Assembly: GCF_007000325.2 (NCBI RefSeq)
Contig: NZ_CP117267.1
Coordinates: 806,001 to 870,000, forward strand
DNA from: Rhizobium rhododendri
GTDB lineage: Bacteria > Pseudomonadota > Alphaproteobacteria > Rhizobiales > Rhizobiaceae
DNA: 64,000 bases
Reading direction: 5' to 3'
This document shows, piece by piece, positions 8,050 through 17,022 of this stretch. The translations under genes were made by a program, and so were the position numbers. Below the pieces are notes generated by a model. The model was given only the letters and a program-made list of their open reading frames with translations, was not told where the DNA came from and did no database searches. Numbering within the stretch: the first letter of the stretch is position 1; each line of letters begins with the position of its first letter.

Positions 8050-9102
8050 ATGTCCAGGCTTGTCCGATCTCCCATCGAAGTGGTTGCCGTCCTCGCCGGC
8101 ATCGGCGGTATAATGCTGGTGCTCTATGCCTGGCATCTGCCACCCTTCAGGACATCTGTGGAGACGACAGACGACGCTTACGTCAAGGGCTACGTCACGG
8201 TCATCAGCCCGCAAGTCAGCGGCTACGTCACGGACGTTCGCGTCAAGGACTACGAGAGCGTCAAGCAGGGCGAGGTACTGGCCAAGATCGACGACCGCAT
8301 ATACCAGCAGAAACTCGCCCAGGCGCGTGCCAACCGCGACGGCCAGAAGGCGGGTCTTGCCAATTCCCGCCAGCAGGAGCTGGTGGCCCGCGCCGAGATT
8401 GCCTCGAGCCAGGCGGCTGTCGATAGCGTGCAGGCCGGGCTGACGCGGGCTCAACTGGCCTGGGAACGCATTGAGACGCTCGTCCAGAAAGGCGTATCGA
8501 CCACCAGCGATGCCGAGACTGCGCAAGCGACGCTCGAGCAGGCAAAGGCTGCCGTCAACCAGGCGCTGGCAGCCGTCGAGGTCTCGCGGCAGAACCTGAC
8601 GACGATCATCGTCAACCGCGCCTCGCTCGAAGCAGGCGTTGCCGGCGCCGAGGCGGCGATGCAGCAGGCGTCCATCGACCTGCAGAATGCCACCATCATT
8701 GCCCCGAGGTCGGGCAGGCTCGGTGAAATTGGCGTCCGGTTGGGCCAATATGTCACGGCCGGCACGCAATTGCTGGCGCTCGTGCCCGAAGACACCTGGG
8801 TCATCGCCAATTTCAAGGAAACGCAGCTCGACGGCATGCAGGTCGGCCAGCCCGTAGCGATCTCCGTCGACGCCTTCGGTCACCGCCGGCTGAATGGCCA
8901 CATCCAGAGTTTCTCGCCGGCTGCCGGTTCCGAGTTCGCAGTGATCAAGCCCGACAACGCCACCGGCAATTTCACCAAGGTAGCCCAGCGCGTCGGCGTC
9001 CGCGTGACGATAGACCCCGGCCAGCCGGAAGCCGCCAATCTAGCCCCCGGCCTCTCCGTCGTCGTCTCCATAGACAAGGCTTCGAAGCCGGAGGCGAAGT
9101 AG
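8050..9102 (+). CDS. HlyD/EmrA-family membrane fusion protein
   Basis: A 350-residue periplasmic adaptor linking the MFS pump to an outer-membrane channel. It has one N-terminal membrane anchor (about 12-32), the first half-lipoyl segment (QGEVLAKIDDRIYQQKL), a long helical hairpin rich in Ala/Gln, the second half-lipoyl segment (APRSGRLGEIGVRLGQYV) and a beta-barrel domain (WVIANFKETQLDGMQVGQPV). The ATG at 8050 is chosen because GAGG lies ten bases before it, just inside and after the pump stop codon. No TolC-like gene is in the window, so the outer-membrane partner must be encoded elsewhere. Confidence 0.94.
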   Translation: MSRLVRSPIEVVAVLAGIGGIMLVLYAWHLPPFRTSVETTDDAYVKGYVTVISPQVSGYVTDVRVKDYESVKQGEVLAKIDDRIYQQKLAQARANRDGQKAGLANSRQQELVARAEIASSQAAVDSVQAGLTRAQLAWERIETLVQKGVSTTSDAETAQATLEQAKAAVNQALAAVEVSRQNLTTIIVNRASLEAGVAGAEAAMQQASIDLQNATIIAPRSGRLGEIGVRLGQYVTAGTQLLALVPEDTWVIANFKETQLDGMQVGQPVAISVDAFGHRRLNGHIQSFSPAAGSEFAVIKPDNATGNFTKVAQRVGVRVTIDPGQPEAANLAPGLSVVVSIDKASKPEAK

Positions 9103-9125
9103 GCCTGAGGCCACAAAACGCAAAA

Positions 9126-9149
9126 AGCCCGGATCGCGAGATCCGGGCT
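9126..9149 (-). terminator. Rho-independent terminator of rplI
   Basis: A ten-base stem (AGCCCGGATC / GATCCGGGCT) with a four-base loop is followed on the minus strand by five T. It closes the ribosomal operon and lies between convergent genes, so it may also stop readthrough from the efflux operon. Confidence 0.85.
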
Positions 9150-9178
9150 CAAACGCCGCCGTGAAGCGAAAGTTGTGA

Positions 9179-9754
9179 CTATTCGTCGTCGCGGTTGCCG
9201 TCGGCATCCGGATCGAAGAAGTCTTCCGGACGCAGGGCGTCTTCGTCGATGCCGTAGATGGCGTCGGCCGAAGTCAGGGTTTCACCCTGCTTCTGGCGTT
9301 CGGCTTCTTCGGCGGAACGGGCAACATTCAGCTCGATTGCGATTTCGACTTCGCCGTGCAGGGCCAGCGTAACGCTGTGCAGGCCGATGGTCTTGATCGG
9401 GGTGTTCAGCTCAACCTGGCTGCGGCCGATGTTGAAGCCTTCTGCAGCGAGGATGTCGACGACGTCGCGAGCAGCGACCGAGCCGTACAGCTGGCCGGTT
9501 TCGCCAGCCGAGCGGACGACGTTGAAGGACTTGCCTTCGAGAACGTCGGCAACCTTCTGGGCTTCGCTCTTGCGCTCCAGGTTACGGGCTTCGAGCGTAG
9601 CGCGTTCAGCTTCGAAACGGGTCTTGTTGGCGGCGTTGGCGCGAAGAGCCTTGCCGAGTGGCAGCAGGTAATTACGGGCAAAGCCGTCGCGGACTTTTAC
9701 GGTCTCGCCCATCTGGCCGAGCTTGGGAACGCGTTCGAGAAGAATGACTTGCAT
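9179..9754 (-). CDS. rplI: 50S ribosomal protein L9
   Basis: Large-subunit protein that binds 23S rRNA and helps keep the reading frame. The conserved start [16 protein letters not shown] and the RNA-binding loop [16 protein letters not shown] are present, followed by the long connecting helix and the C-terminal domain. At 191 residues it is longer than the roughly 150 of E. coli, owing to an acidic tail ([20 protein letters not shown]), as is common in rhizobia. AAAGGAT precedes the ATG. It is the last gene of the rpsF-rpsR-DUF2232-rplI operon. Confidence 0.98.
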   Translation of the reverse strand: MQVILLERVPKLGQMGETVKVRDGFARNYLLPLGKALRANAANKTRFEAERATLEARNLERKSEAQKVADVLEGKSFNVVRSAGETGQLYGSVAARDVVDILAAEGFNIGRSQVELNTPIKTIGLHSVTLALHGEVEIAIELNVARSAEEAERQKQGETLTSADAIYGIDEDALRPEDFFDPDADGNRDDE

Positions 9755-9772
9755 CGTGGTATCCTTTCAATG

Positions 9773-10753
9773 TCAGGTTTTTGGATCGGGTTTGTTCGAG
9801 GCATTCGCATCCTTGTTCGGGGTCAGTGCGATCGCCTTGCGGGTATCGGACAGGCCGAGAACGAGGATGAAGAAGATTGGCAGCACCATGGTAGCGGCCA
9901 GGTAGCAGAGGACCAGGACCGGCAGTTGCCAGTCCTTGCCGCGTGTCTTGAAGTGGAGCGTCGAGAAACCGGCGAGCACGAAGCCGGCGCCGAAGGCTCC
10001 GAACACGGTTGCGCCGACCATGGCAGGAATTCCGCCGGCAAAGCAGGCAACAAGGCCGGCTAGAAAGATGAAGATCGCATTGCGGTTCATCCTGAGCGCC
10101 GAAGGCACATCCTCCCGCGGCCGGAAATTGCGGCCTGAGGCGGTGACGATCCGGGTTGCAATGTAGTAGGCGGCAAACAGCATGATGACCCAGATTGCCG
10201 CCTGCAGGGCCGGCAGCATCAGGACGATCAGCGATTTTGTCTGGGCGGTGGCATCCGGGTCCGGCTGGAAAGACGGCTCCTGTGCCGAAAGCGCCGTCAT
10301 CAGCGCATCGACCATCTTGTCGGTGAGCTCAGGTCCGTAGCCGATCATCACGCCGACGGCGATGACGCCGATCGTTACCAGTCCGCAGAGCTGCACCAGC
10401 ATGTCGGAGAGGGGATACCAGGCCATCAGGTGGTCCGGTCCGCCGATTTCGTCGGCCGGGCGGGCAAGGTTCGCCAGATGGCTGATCCAGCCGGCCGGAA
10501 CCAGCGTCACCAGCGCCATGACGAAGGCAAACGATGGCGATATGGCGACCGCGCCGAGCACGAAGGCGGTAAGGATCGAGACGATGGCGGCAATATTGCC
10601 CCAGCCGAGGCCGGCAATCAGAATTGGGAGGGCAGACGCAGCGTATAGGACAGCACTGAATGACGGCTGCGCATTCGCGGCCAGCACAAGCAGGGTCGCG
10701 GTAATGCCGGCGAGCACGCCGATCAAAAGCAGTCTGGGATTCAAGGTCTTCAA
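9773..10753 (-). CDS. DUF2232 multi-pass membrane protein
   Basis: A 326-residue inner-membrane protein with about eight hydrophobic segments, matching the DUF2232 proteins that sit between rpsR and rplI in alphaproteobacteria. Function is not established. The reading frame extends to a TTG at 10801, but the TTG at 10753 is preferred: AGGA lies seven bases before it and the protein then starts MKTLNPRLLLIGVL, leading straight into the first membrane segment. It ends with a short charged tail. The rplI ATG follows after 18 bases, which supports co-transcription. Confidence 0.85.
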   Translation of the reverse strand: MKTLNPRLLLIGVLAGITATLLVLAANAQPSFSAVLYAASALPILIAGLGWGNIAAIVSILTAFVLGAVAISPSFAFVMALVTLVPAGWISHLANLARPADEIGGPDHLMAWYPLSDMLVQLCGLVTIGVIAVGVMIGYGPELTDKMVDALMTALSAQEPSFQPDPDATAQTKSLIVLMLPALQAAIWVIMLFAAYYIATRIVTASGRNFRPREDVPSALRMNRNAIFIFLAGLVACFAGGIPAMVGATVFGAFGAGFVLAGFSTLHFKTRGKDWQLPVLVLCYLAATMVLPIFFILVLGLSDTRKAIALTPNKDANASNKPDPKT

Positions 10754-10868
10754 GTCGCTGTCCTGCTTGTTTAAGCAGTTAGAGGTTCGCCCTGATGACA
10801 AGTCTCAGAAGCGCAGCCCCAACATGGGTTTCAAACGGTTTCGATCCACGCCCACCGTGGAAGGAAGA

Positions 10869-10892
10869 AGGGAAGGCATCGCTGCCTTCCCT
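10869..10892 (-). terminator. Hairpin downstream of rpsR
   Basis: A ten-base perfect stem (AGGGAAGGCA / TGCCTTCCCT) with a four-base loop lies between rpsR and the DUF2232 gene. On the minus strand it is followed by a T/C-rich run (TCTTCCTT). It may partly terminate transcription so that S6/S18 are made in excess over the downstream genes. Confidence 0.55.
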
Positions 10893-10915
10893 CTGATCGG
10901 AGATGTCGGACGCGA

Positions 10916-11167
10916 TTAAGCGACGACGTAAGGCAGCAGGCCGAGGAAACGGGCGCGCTTGATGGCCTGGGCCAGTTCGCGCTGCTTCTTCTGGGAAACG
11001 GCCGTGATACGCGAAGGAACGATCTTGCCGCGCTCGGAAATGTAGCGCTGCAGAAGGCGAACGTCCTTGTAGTCGATCCGCGGTGCGTTGGCGCCGGAGA
11101 ACGGGCAGGTCTTGCGACGACGATGAAACGGACGACGGACCTGCGAAGAGGAGGAAGCTTCAGACAT
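10916..11167 (-). CDS. rpsR: 30S ribosomal protein S18
   Basis: Small-subunit protein that pairs with S6 on the 30S platform. The 83 residues include the signature [19 protein letters not shown] and the basic [13 protein letters not shown] start. AAGGAGA overlaps the rpsF stop region and lies seven bases before the ATG, so translation is probably coupled to rpsF, 12 bases upstream. Confidence 0.98.
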   Translation of the reverse strand: MSEASSSSQVRRPFHRRRKTCPFSGANAPRIDYKDVRLLQRYISERGKIVPSRITAVSQKKQRELAQAIKRARFLGLLPYVVA

Positions 11168-11179
11168 ATTCAGATCTCC

Positions 11180-11629
11180 TTAAACGCGGTCTTCGCGCGG
11201 ACGGCGCGGACGGTCTTCGCGATCACCACGATCCGGGCGAGGACCACGGTCGCCGAAACCACCACGATCCGGACGGTCGCCATCACGACGCGGACGGTCG
11301 TCACGGTCGCGCTTCTGCATCATGGCAGATGGGCCTTCCTCGTGCTTTTCGACGGCAATCGTCATGTAGCGCAGGACGTCTTCCGAGATGCGCATCTGGC
11401 GTTCCATTTCCTGCACGGCGGCAGGAGGAGCGTCGATGTCCATCAGGGCGTAGTGAGCCTTGCGGTTCTTGTTGATGCGATAAGTCAGGGACTTGAGGCC
11501 CCAGTTCTCGATACGCCCGACTTTGCCACCGTTAGCTTCGATGACACCCTTGTACTGTTCTACGAGGGCATCAACCTGCTGCGCGGAAACGTCCTGTCGG
11601 GCAAGGAATACATGTTCGTAAAGAGCCAT
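11180..11629 (-). CDS. rpsF: 30S ribosomal protein S6
   Basis: Small-subunit protein forming a heterodimer with S18. The core (residues 1-100) starts [20 protein letters not shown] and contains [14 protein letters not shown]. The last 45 residues or so are an Arg/Asp/Gly/Pro repeat-like tail (units such as [16 protein letters not shown]), making the protein 149 residues against about 130 in E. coli, whose tail is acidic. The tail is probably disordered. It is the first gene of the ribosomal operon. Confidence 0.98.
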   Translation of the reverse strand: MALYEHVFLARQDVSAQQVDALVEQYKGVIEANGGKVGRIENWGLKSLTYRINKNRKAHYALMDIDAPPAAVQEMERQMRISEDVLRYMTIAVEKHEEGPSAMMQKRDRDDRPRRDGDRPDRGGFGDRGPRPDRGDREDRPRRPREDRV

Positions 11630-11914
11630 GATGAGCTTTGCCTTTCTTGCGTTTGTGAAACCCGGTATCGGCGGCTAAGCCTCAACGACTGCTCCTGTAA
11701 GGGGTGACCCCAGCAAGAAAGCGTTAATCCGAGACGGTCGAGAGCGGAGACACGGGAGGCTGGAACGCTTCCGTTCCGAACGATTTCCAAGGAAACCGGC
11801 CCTCCGTTCAGCCACCAGCCAGATGACCGGGTTTGCGAACACGGCGGCTTATACGGGATTCTCGGCGAAAGGCAAGGGAGGGCGGCAAAGGAATATGGTG
11901 AAGTGGCTGCGTCT
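11630..11914. other. Upstream region of rpsF
   Basis: No gene is seen. On the minus strand it must carry the rpsF promoter and leader. A GGAACG/CGTTCC inverted repeat lies at 11762-11777 and a CCGCCG/CCGGG-rich stretch lies about 40 bases before the rpsF ATG. That stretch could be part of an S6:S18-binding leader, but I could not build a convincing fold. Confidence 0.4.
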
Positions 11915-12043
11915 CCTTCTCCCCGCCGGGGAGAAGGTGGCCCCGAAGGGGTCGGATGAGGGGGGCTCCTCACGCGGTACACGGTATGCCGCGCGTCCCC
12001 CTCATCTGCCCTGGCGGGCATCTTCTCCCCGGCGGGGAGAAGA
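11915..12043. repeat. RIME-like mosaic palindromic element, copy A
   Basis: A nested palindrome of about 130 bases. Outer hairpins are CCTTCTCCCC/GGGGAGAAGG at 11915-11937 and CTTCTCCCC/GGGGAGAAG at 12022-12042. A small CCCCGAAGGGG lies at 11941-11951, and a central pair of arms (GATGAGGGG / CCCCTCATC type) encloses a variable GC-rich middle. This is the architecture of Rhizobium intergenic mosaic elements (RIME). It lies eight bases past the aldo/keto reductase stop codon, so it may also serve as a 3' end. A related copy lies at 57034-57147. Confidence 0.8.
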
Positions 12044-12050
12044 GAAATCC

Positions 12051-13094
12051 TCAGATCGGCATCGGGTATTGGCGATGAACCTTGGCTATCTCGGCCAACA
12101 CCTCGGGCGACAGCGTCAGGTCTGCGGCGCTGATATTAATCTTCAGTTGCTCCATCGTGGTCGCCCCGATGATCGCTGCTGCCATGAACGGGCGGGTAAG
12201 GCAGAATGCGATGGCCATCGCCGACGGGTCGAGGCCGTGCTTGCGGGCGATTTCGAGATAGGCCTTGACGGCCGGCTCCTGCAGCGGCTGCAGGCGGCCG
12301 CCGAGATCGCCGTTGATGGCCGCGCGGGAGCCCTCTGGCTTGGCCCCGCCGACATATTTGCCGGTGAGGAGCCCGGCGGCCAGCGGCGAGTAGGCCAGCA
12401 GCCCGACATCCTCGTGATGCGACAGTTCGGCAAGGTCGAGATCGAAATGGCGGTAGAGGAGGCTGTACTCGTTCTGGATGCTGGCGACGCGCGGCAGGCC
12501 CTTCTGTTCGGCCAGCGTCAGATATTTCTGCGTACCCCAGCTCGTCTCGTTGGAAAGACCGATTGCGCGGATCTTGCCTTCCTTGACGCATTCGCCGAGC
12601 GTCTGGAGGATGTCCTCGATGTTGGCGATGACAGCGGCGCGGTCCTGGGTGAAGGGATTGTAGTTCCAGCTCTGGCGGAAGTGGAAATGGCCGCGGTTCG
12701 GCCAGTGGATCTGGTAGAGGTCTATATAGTCGGTTTTCAGGCGCTTCAGGCTGGCCTCGAGCGCAAGGCGGATATTGGCGGCGTCGGCGCCCTGGCCTCC
12801 GCGCAGATAGGAACGTCCGTTGCCGGCAACCTTGGTGGCGAGTACGATATCCGTGCGCTTGCCGGTTTTTTCGAACCAGGTGCCGATATGCTCTTCGGTG
12901 CGGCCCTGCGTCTCGGCCGACAGGGGCGTAACGGGGTACATTTCGGCGGTATCGAAGAAGTTGATGCCCTTCTCGACGGCGAAATCCATCTGCTCGCGGG
13001 CCTCGGCTTCGCTGTTCTGCGTGCCCCAGGTCATGGTGCCAAGGCAGATTTGCGAAATCGAAATGCCTGTGCGGCCTAAATTCTGATATTTCAT
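12051..13094 (-). CDS. Aldo/keto reductase, Tas-like
   Basis: NADPH-dependent oxidoreductase of the aldo/keto reductase superfamily, 347 residues, cytoplasmic. The catalytic tetrad is visible: Asp48 and Tyr53 (FFDTAEMY), Lys88 (ATKVAG) and His130 (YQIHWPN). The insert after the tyrosine and the pattern PRVASIQNEYSLLYR near the middle resemble the E. coli Tas group. The ATG at 13094 (MKYQNLGRTG) is chosen over one ten codons upstream because it begins at the conserved first strand. It is divergent from fabD. The substrate is unknown. Confidence 0.93.
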   Translation of the reverse strand: MKYQNLGRTGISISQICLGTMTWGTQNSEAEAREQMDFAVEKGINFFDTAEMYPVTPLSAETQGRTEEHIGTWFEKTGKRTDIVLATKVAGNGRSYLRGGQGADAANIRLALEASLKRLKTDYIDLYQIHWPNRGHFHFRQSWNYNPFTQDRAAVIANIEDILQTLGECVKEGKIRAIGLSNETSWGTQKYLTLAEQKGLPRVASIQNEYSLLYRHFDLDLAELSHHEDVGLLAYSPLAAGLLTGKYVGGAKPEGSRAAINGDLGGRLQPLQEPAVKAYLEIARKHGLDPSAMAIAFCLTRPFMAAAIIGATTMEQLKINISAADLTLSPEVLAEIAKVHRQYPMPI

Positions 13095-13279
13095 GGGAAA
13101 ACCTTGGATCTGGCGGGAATGCATGTCCGGGAGGACGGCGGGAATTTAGGTCTAATTCTCGCAAGTGCAAGAAAAATTCGTGGGCCTTAGCATCCGCAAA
13201 AGCCCGGTGCCATCAGGCCTGCGCTCTTGACTCCGGGGACAAGAATGCCGATTGGGAAGCCAAACAAGGACGCCAAACA

Positions 13280-14224
13280 ATGACTGTTGCTTTCACATTC
13301 CCGGGTCAGGGAAGCCAGGCCGTCGGCATGGGCAAGGATCTGGCCGAGCAGTTTCCCGAAGCCCGCGCGGTCTTTGCCGAGGTCGATGATGCCCTCGGCG
13401 AGGCACTTTCCGAGACGATATTCAACGGCCCCGAAGACAAGCTGACGCTGACGGCCAATGCCCAACCGGCGTTGATGGCCGTATCGGTGGCCGCTTTTCG
13501 GGTTCTGCAAGCCCGCGGACTCGATCTCAAGGGTAAGGTCGGCTATGTCGCCGGCCATTCGCTCGGCGAATACTCGGCGCTCTGTGCTGCCGGCACCTTC
13601 ACGCTCGCCGACACCGCCCGTCTTCTGCGCATCCGCGGCAACGCCATGCAGGCAGCTGTTCCCGTCGGCACCGGCGCGATGGCTGCTATCATCGGGCTCG
13701 AGCAGGCGGACGTTGTTGCCGTCTGCGAGGAAGCATCGGCGCTCGGCGCCTGCCAGATCGCCAATGACAATGGTGGCGGCCAGATCGTGATCTCGGGCGA
13801 GAAGGCAGCCATCGAGAAGGCGGCGGCACTGGCGACCGAAAAGGGCGCCAAGCGGGCGATCCTGCTGCCGGTCTCCGCACCCTTCCATTCCAGCCTGATG
13901 GCACCGGCCGCAGACGCGATGCGCGAAGCGCTCGCCAACGTCAAGATGTCCGATCCTATCGTGCCTGTCATCGCCAATGTCCGTGCTGCTCCCGTCACCG
14001 ATGCCGGCGAGATTGCCGCGCTCTTGGTCGAGCAGGTCACAGGCCAGGTTCGCTGGCGCGAGACGGTTCAGTGGTTTGCCGCCAACGATGTGACGACGCT
14101 CTATGAAGTCGGTGCCGGCAAGGTGCTGACCGGGCTTGCCAAGCGCATCGACAAGTCTGTGACCGGCATCGCCGTCAATTCGCCCGCTGATATCGAAGCA
14201 GCGCTTGCCGGCCTCGTCGGCTGA
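13280..14224 (+). CDS. fabD: Malonyl-CoA:ACP transacylase
   Basis: Loads malonyl groups onto acyl carrier protein for fatty-acid elongation. In the 314-residue protein the nucleophile is Ser94 in the GHSLGE motif, and the catalytic His203 is in APFHSSLM. The N-terminal FPGQGSQ motif is also present. It opens the plus-strand run fabD-fabG-acpP-fabF and is followed after 47 bases by fabG. Confidence 0.98.
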   Translation: MTVAFTFPGQGSQAVGMGKDLAEQFPEARAVFAEVDDALGEALSETIFNGPEDKLTLTANAQPALMAVSVAAFRVLQARGLDLKGKVGYVAGHSLGEYSALCAAGTFTLADTARLLRIRGNAMQAAVPVGTGAMAAIIGLEQADVVAVCEEASALGACQIANDNGGGQIVISGEKAAIEKAAALATEKGAKRAILLPVSAPFHSSLMAPAADAMREALANVKMSDPIVPVIANVRAAPVTDAGEIAALLVEQVTGQVRWRETVQWFAANDVTTLYEVGAGKVLTGLAKRIDKSVTGIAVNSPADIEAALAGLVG

Positions 14225-14271
14225 CCGAGTGCGCTACCAAGCACGCAACATCCAGGAATGAGGAAACTCAC

Positions 14272-15009
14272 ATGTTTGACCTGACCGGCCGCAAGGCCCT
14301 GATTACCGGCGCCACCGGCGGCATCGGCGAGGAAATCGCCCGCACGCTGCACGCCCAGGGCGCCATCGTCGGCCTGCACGGGACTCGTGTCGAAAAGCTC
14401 GAGGCACTGGCAGCCGAACTCGGCGATCGCGTCAAGATCTTCCCGGCCAACCTTTCCGACCGCGACGAAGTCAAGGCGCTCGCCGCCAAGGCAGAGGCAG
14501 AACTCGAAGGCGTCGATATTCTCGTCAACAATGCCGGCATTACAAAGGACGGCCTGTTCGTGCGCATGAGCGACGAAGACTGGGATAATGTCATCGAGAT
14601 CAACCTGACCTCGACATTTCGACTGACTCGCGAACTCACGCATCCGATGATGCGCCGCCGCTACGGCCGCATCATCAACATCACGTCGATCGTCGGTACG
14701 ACCGGCAATCCGGGCCAGGCGAACTACTGCGCCTCGAAGGCCGGCATGATCGGCATGACAAAATCGCTGGCCCAGGAAATCGCCACGCGCAACGTCACCG
14801 TCAACTGCGTTTCGCCGGGCTTCATCGCCAGCGCAATGACCGATAAGTTGAACGACAAGCAGAAGGACGGCATCATGGGCGCCATCCCGATGAAGCGCAT
14901 GGGCACCGGTGCCGAGATCGCTGCGGCCGTCGCCTATCTCGCATCCAGCGAAGCAGCCTACGTGACGGGGCAGACGCTGCACGTCAACGGCGGCATGGCC
15001 ATGATCTGA
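14272..15009 (+). CDS. fabG: 3-oxoacyl-ACP reductase
   Basis: NADPH-dependent reduction of beta-ketoacyl-ACP. The 245-residue short-chain dehydrogenase has the cofactor motif TGATGGIG at 12-19 and NNAG at 86-89. The catalytic set is Asn111, Ser139, Tyr152 and Lys156 (YCASK). AGGAAA precedes the ATG. It sits between fabD and acpP, as usual for FabG rather than a catabolic SDR. Confidence 0.98.
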   Translation: MFDLTGRKALITGATGGIGEEIARTLHAQGAIVGLHGTRVEKLEALAAELGDRVKIFPANLSDRDEVKALAAKAEAELEGVDILVNNAGITKDGLFVRMSDEDWDNVIEINLTSTFRLTRELTHPMMRRRYGRIINITSIVGTTGNPGQANYCASKAGMIGMTKSLAQEIATRNVTVNCVSPGFIASAMTDKLNDKQKDGIMGAIPMKRMGTGAEIAAAVAYLASSEAAYVTGQTLHVNGGMAMI

Positions 15010-15299
15010 AATGGAAATTGCGGTTGGGGAGAGAATTTGTCCCCAACAGCTTGTTGGGCGGGCCCGTAGGGTTGATTTTCAGGCTTTGCGACAGAGATAA
15101 AGCATGTTAATCGGGCCATGACTGTGAACAGTCGTCCCGAATACGCAGATTCTACATGCCGTTATTGCGCGGTTTTGTGGTATCTCAAGCCGGGTTGAAC
15201 GGGTTTGCCAACGGTGCTCCGATTGAGTGCTGCAGGTTGAAAACAGGGTAGGGGTGCCAGACGGCATTCTGATCAGGAAATAAGGTCGAGGAAACCGAC
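15010..15299. other. fabG-acpP intergenic region
   Basis: 290 bases without a convincing gene; a 62-codon minus frame here has no recognisable features. Just after fabG is an eight-base stem GTTGGGGA/TCCCCAAC (15023-15047) without a T run, perhaps a weak terminator. The length suggests that acpP, a very highly expressed gene, has its own promoter here. I could not pick a clear -35/-10 pair. Confidence 0.5.
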
Positions 15300-15536
15300 A
15301 TGAGCGATATCGCAGAACGCGTTAAGAAAATTGTTGTTGATCATCTTGGCGTCGACGCCGACAAGGTTGTTGAAGGCGCCAGCTTCATCGACGACCTGGG
15401 TGCGGACTCGCTCGACACTGTCGAACTGGTCATGGCATTCGAAGAAGAATTCGGCGTTGAAATCCCGGACGACGCCGCCGACTCCATTCTGACGGTTGGC
15501 GACGCTGTAAAGTTCATCGAAAAGGCCCAGGCTTAA
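15300..15536 (+). CDS. acpP: Acyl carrier protein
   Basis: Carries growing acyl chains on a phosphopantetheine arm attached to Ser37 in the GADSLDTVE motif. It is acidic, 78 residues long and of normal length, with the four-helix pattern and the [11 protein letters not shown] third helix. A strong terminator follows, which separates it from fabF and fits its need for high expression. Confidence 0.99.
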   Translation: MSDIAERVKKIVVDHLGVDADKVVEGASFIDDLGADSLDTVELVMAFEEEFGVEIPDDAADSILTVGDAVKFIEKAQA

Positions 15537-15551
15537 CAGCTTGGCAATATC

Positions 15552-15584
15552 AAAGGGCGGGCTCATGGAGTCCGCCCTTTTTCG
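15552..15584 (+). terminator. Rho-independent terminator of acpP
   Basis: The stem AAAGGGCGG/CCGCCCTTT is extended by three further pairs around a three-base loop and ends in a T run (TTTTT). It lies 15 bases after the acpP stop codon. Confidence 0.9.
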
Positions 15585-15647
15585 TCCGGTCATGCCGGAC
15601 TTTCCATATGATATGCATGACATGCGCGAAGACAGGGGCTGAGGGCG

Positions 15648-16910
15648 ATGAGACGTGTCGTTATCACGGGTACCGGCATGGTATCTCCTTTGGGGTGTGG
15701 CACGGAGGTGTCCTGGACACGCTTGCTCGCCGGCCACAACGGCGCCCGCCTGATCACCGAATTCGAAGTTTCCGATTTGCCTGCCAAGATCGCCTGCCGG
15801 GTTCCCGTCGGCGACGGTAGCGACGGCACGTTCAATGCCGACGACTGGATGGAGCCGAAGGAACAGCGCAAGGTCGATCCCTTCATCATCTACGGCATGG
15901 CCGCCGCCGATATGGCGCTGAACGATGCCGGCTGGCATCCGAAGACCGACGAGGACCAGATCGCTACCGGTGTGATGATCGGCTCCGGTATCGGGGGTCT
16001 GGAAGGCATCGTCGAGGCCGGCTACACGTTGCGTGACAAGGGTCCCCGGCGCATCTCTCCGTTTTTCATTCCCGGCCGTCTGATCAATCTTGTGTCCGGC
16101 CAGGTCTCTATTCGCCACAAGCTGCGCGGCCCGAACCACGCCGTCGTCACGGCCTGTTCCACCGGGGCCCATGCCATCGGCGACGCCGCCCGCTTCATCG
16201 CCTTTGGCGATGCTGACGTGATGGTTGCCGGCGGTGCCGAGGCTCCCGTTTGCCGCATTGCCATGGCTGGATTTGCCGCCTGCAAGGCGTTGTCGACCCA
16301 GCACAACGACGATCCACAGAAGGCTTCGCGCCCTTACGACAACGACCGCGACGGCTTTGTCATGGGCGAGGGAGCTGGCATCGTCGTGCTCGAGGAACTC
16401 GAACACGCCAAGGCGCGCGGCGCCAAGATATATGCGGAAGTGGTCGGCTATGGCCTGTCCGGCGACGCCTACCACATCACCGCACCGTCAGAAAACGGCG
16501 AGGGCGCTTTCCGCTGCATGACATCTGCCTTGAAGCGTGCGGGCGTCACGGCAGCCGATGTGGACTACATCAATGCCCATGGCACATCGACCATGGCCGA
16601 TACGATCGAGCTTGGCGCCGTCGAGCGACTGGTCGGCGCCTCCGCTTCGAAGATCTCGATGTCGTCCACCAAGTCGGCGACCGGACATCTCCTCGGAGCG
16701 GCCGGAGCAATCGAGGCGATTTTCTCGGCATTGGCGATCCGCGACAATATCGTGCCGCCGACGCTGAACCTCGACAATCCGGAGCGGCCAACCGCGATCG
16801 ATCTGGTACCGCACACCGCGCGCAAGCGCGATGTCAACATTGCGCTGTCGAACTCCTTCGGATTTGGCGGAACCAACGCGTCGCTCGTTCTGCGCCGCTA
16901 TGAGGCTTAG
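15648..16910 (+). CDS. fabF: 3-oxoacyl-ACP synthase II
   Basis: Condenses malonyl-ACP with acyl-ACP and controls chain elongation and unsaturated fatty-acid balance. The Cys-His-His triad of the 420-residue enzyme is Cys170 (TACSTGAH), His311 (NAHGTST) and His347 (ATGHLLGA). The glycine-rich end FGFGGTNASLV is intact. GAGGG precedes the ATG. It lies downstream of the acpP terminator, so it probably has its own promoter or relies on readthrough. Confidence 0.98.
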   Translation: MRRVVITGTGMVSPLGCGTEVSWTRLLAGHNGARLITEFEVSDLPAKIACRVPVGDGSDGTFNADDWMEPKEQRKVDPFIIYGMAAADMALNDAGWHPKTDEDQIATGVMIGSGIGGLEGIVEAGYTLRDKGPRRISPFFIPGRLINLVSGQVSIRHKLRGPNHAVVTACSTGAHAIGDAARFIAFGDADVMVAGGAEAPVCRIAMAGFAACKALSTQHNDDPQKASRPYDNDRDGFVMGEGAGIVVLEELEHAKARGAKIYAEVVGYGLSGDAYHITAPSENGEGAFRCMTSALKRAGVTAADVDYINAHGTSTMADTIELGAVERLVGASASKISMSSTKSATGHLLGAAGAIEAIFSALAIRDNIVPPTLNLDNPERPTAIDLVPHTARKRDVNIALSNSFGFGGTNASLVLRRYEA

Positions 16911-17022
16911 AGGCAGGTAACGGCTGATTTTTCGCGCACCACGTGTGTGCGGAAGATCCTGAACCTGTTTTTGCCGCATTGCTTGGTCAAGAGCGGACAA
17001 AGACAAGAAGAAGGGACTGCCG

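Noticed and set aside
6207..8102. 631-codon minus-strand frame opposite marR and the MFS pump
   Set aside because: Composition (Gln/Arg/His/Asp-rich) is that of an antisense shadow; the plus strand has coherent membrane segments.
11630..11700. S6:S18-binding leader structure in the rpsF mRNA
   Set aside because: CCG-containing bases are present at a plausible distance, but I could not fold the expected paired structure by eye; kept only as a remark.
15079..15267. 62-codon minus-strand frame in the fabG-acpP gap
   Set aside because: No similarity-like features; it lies in the probable acpP promoter region.
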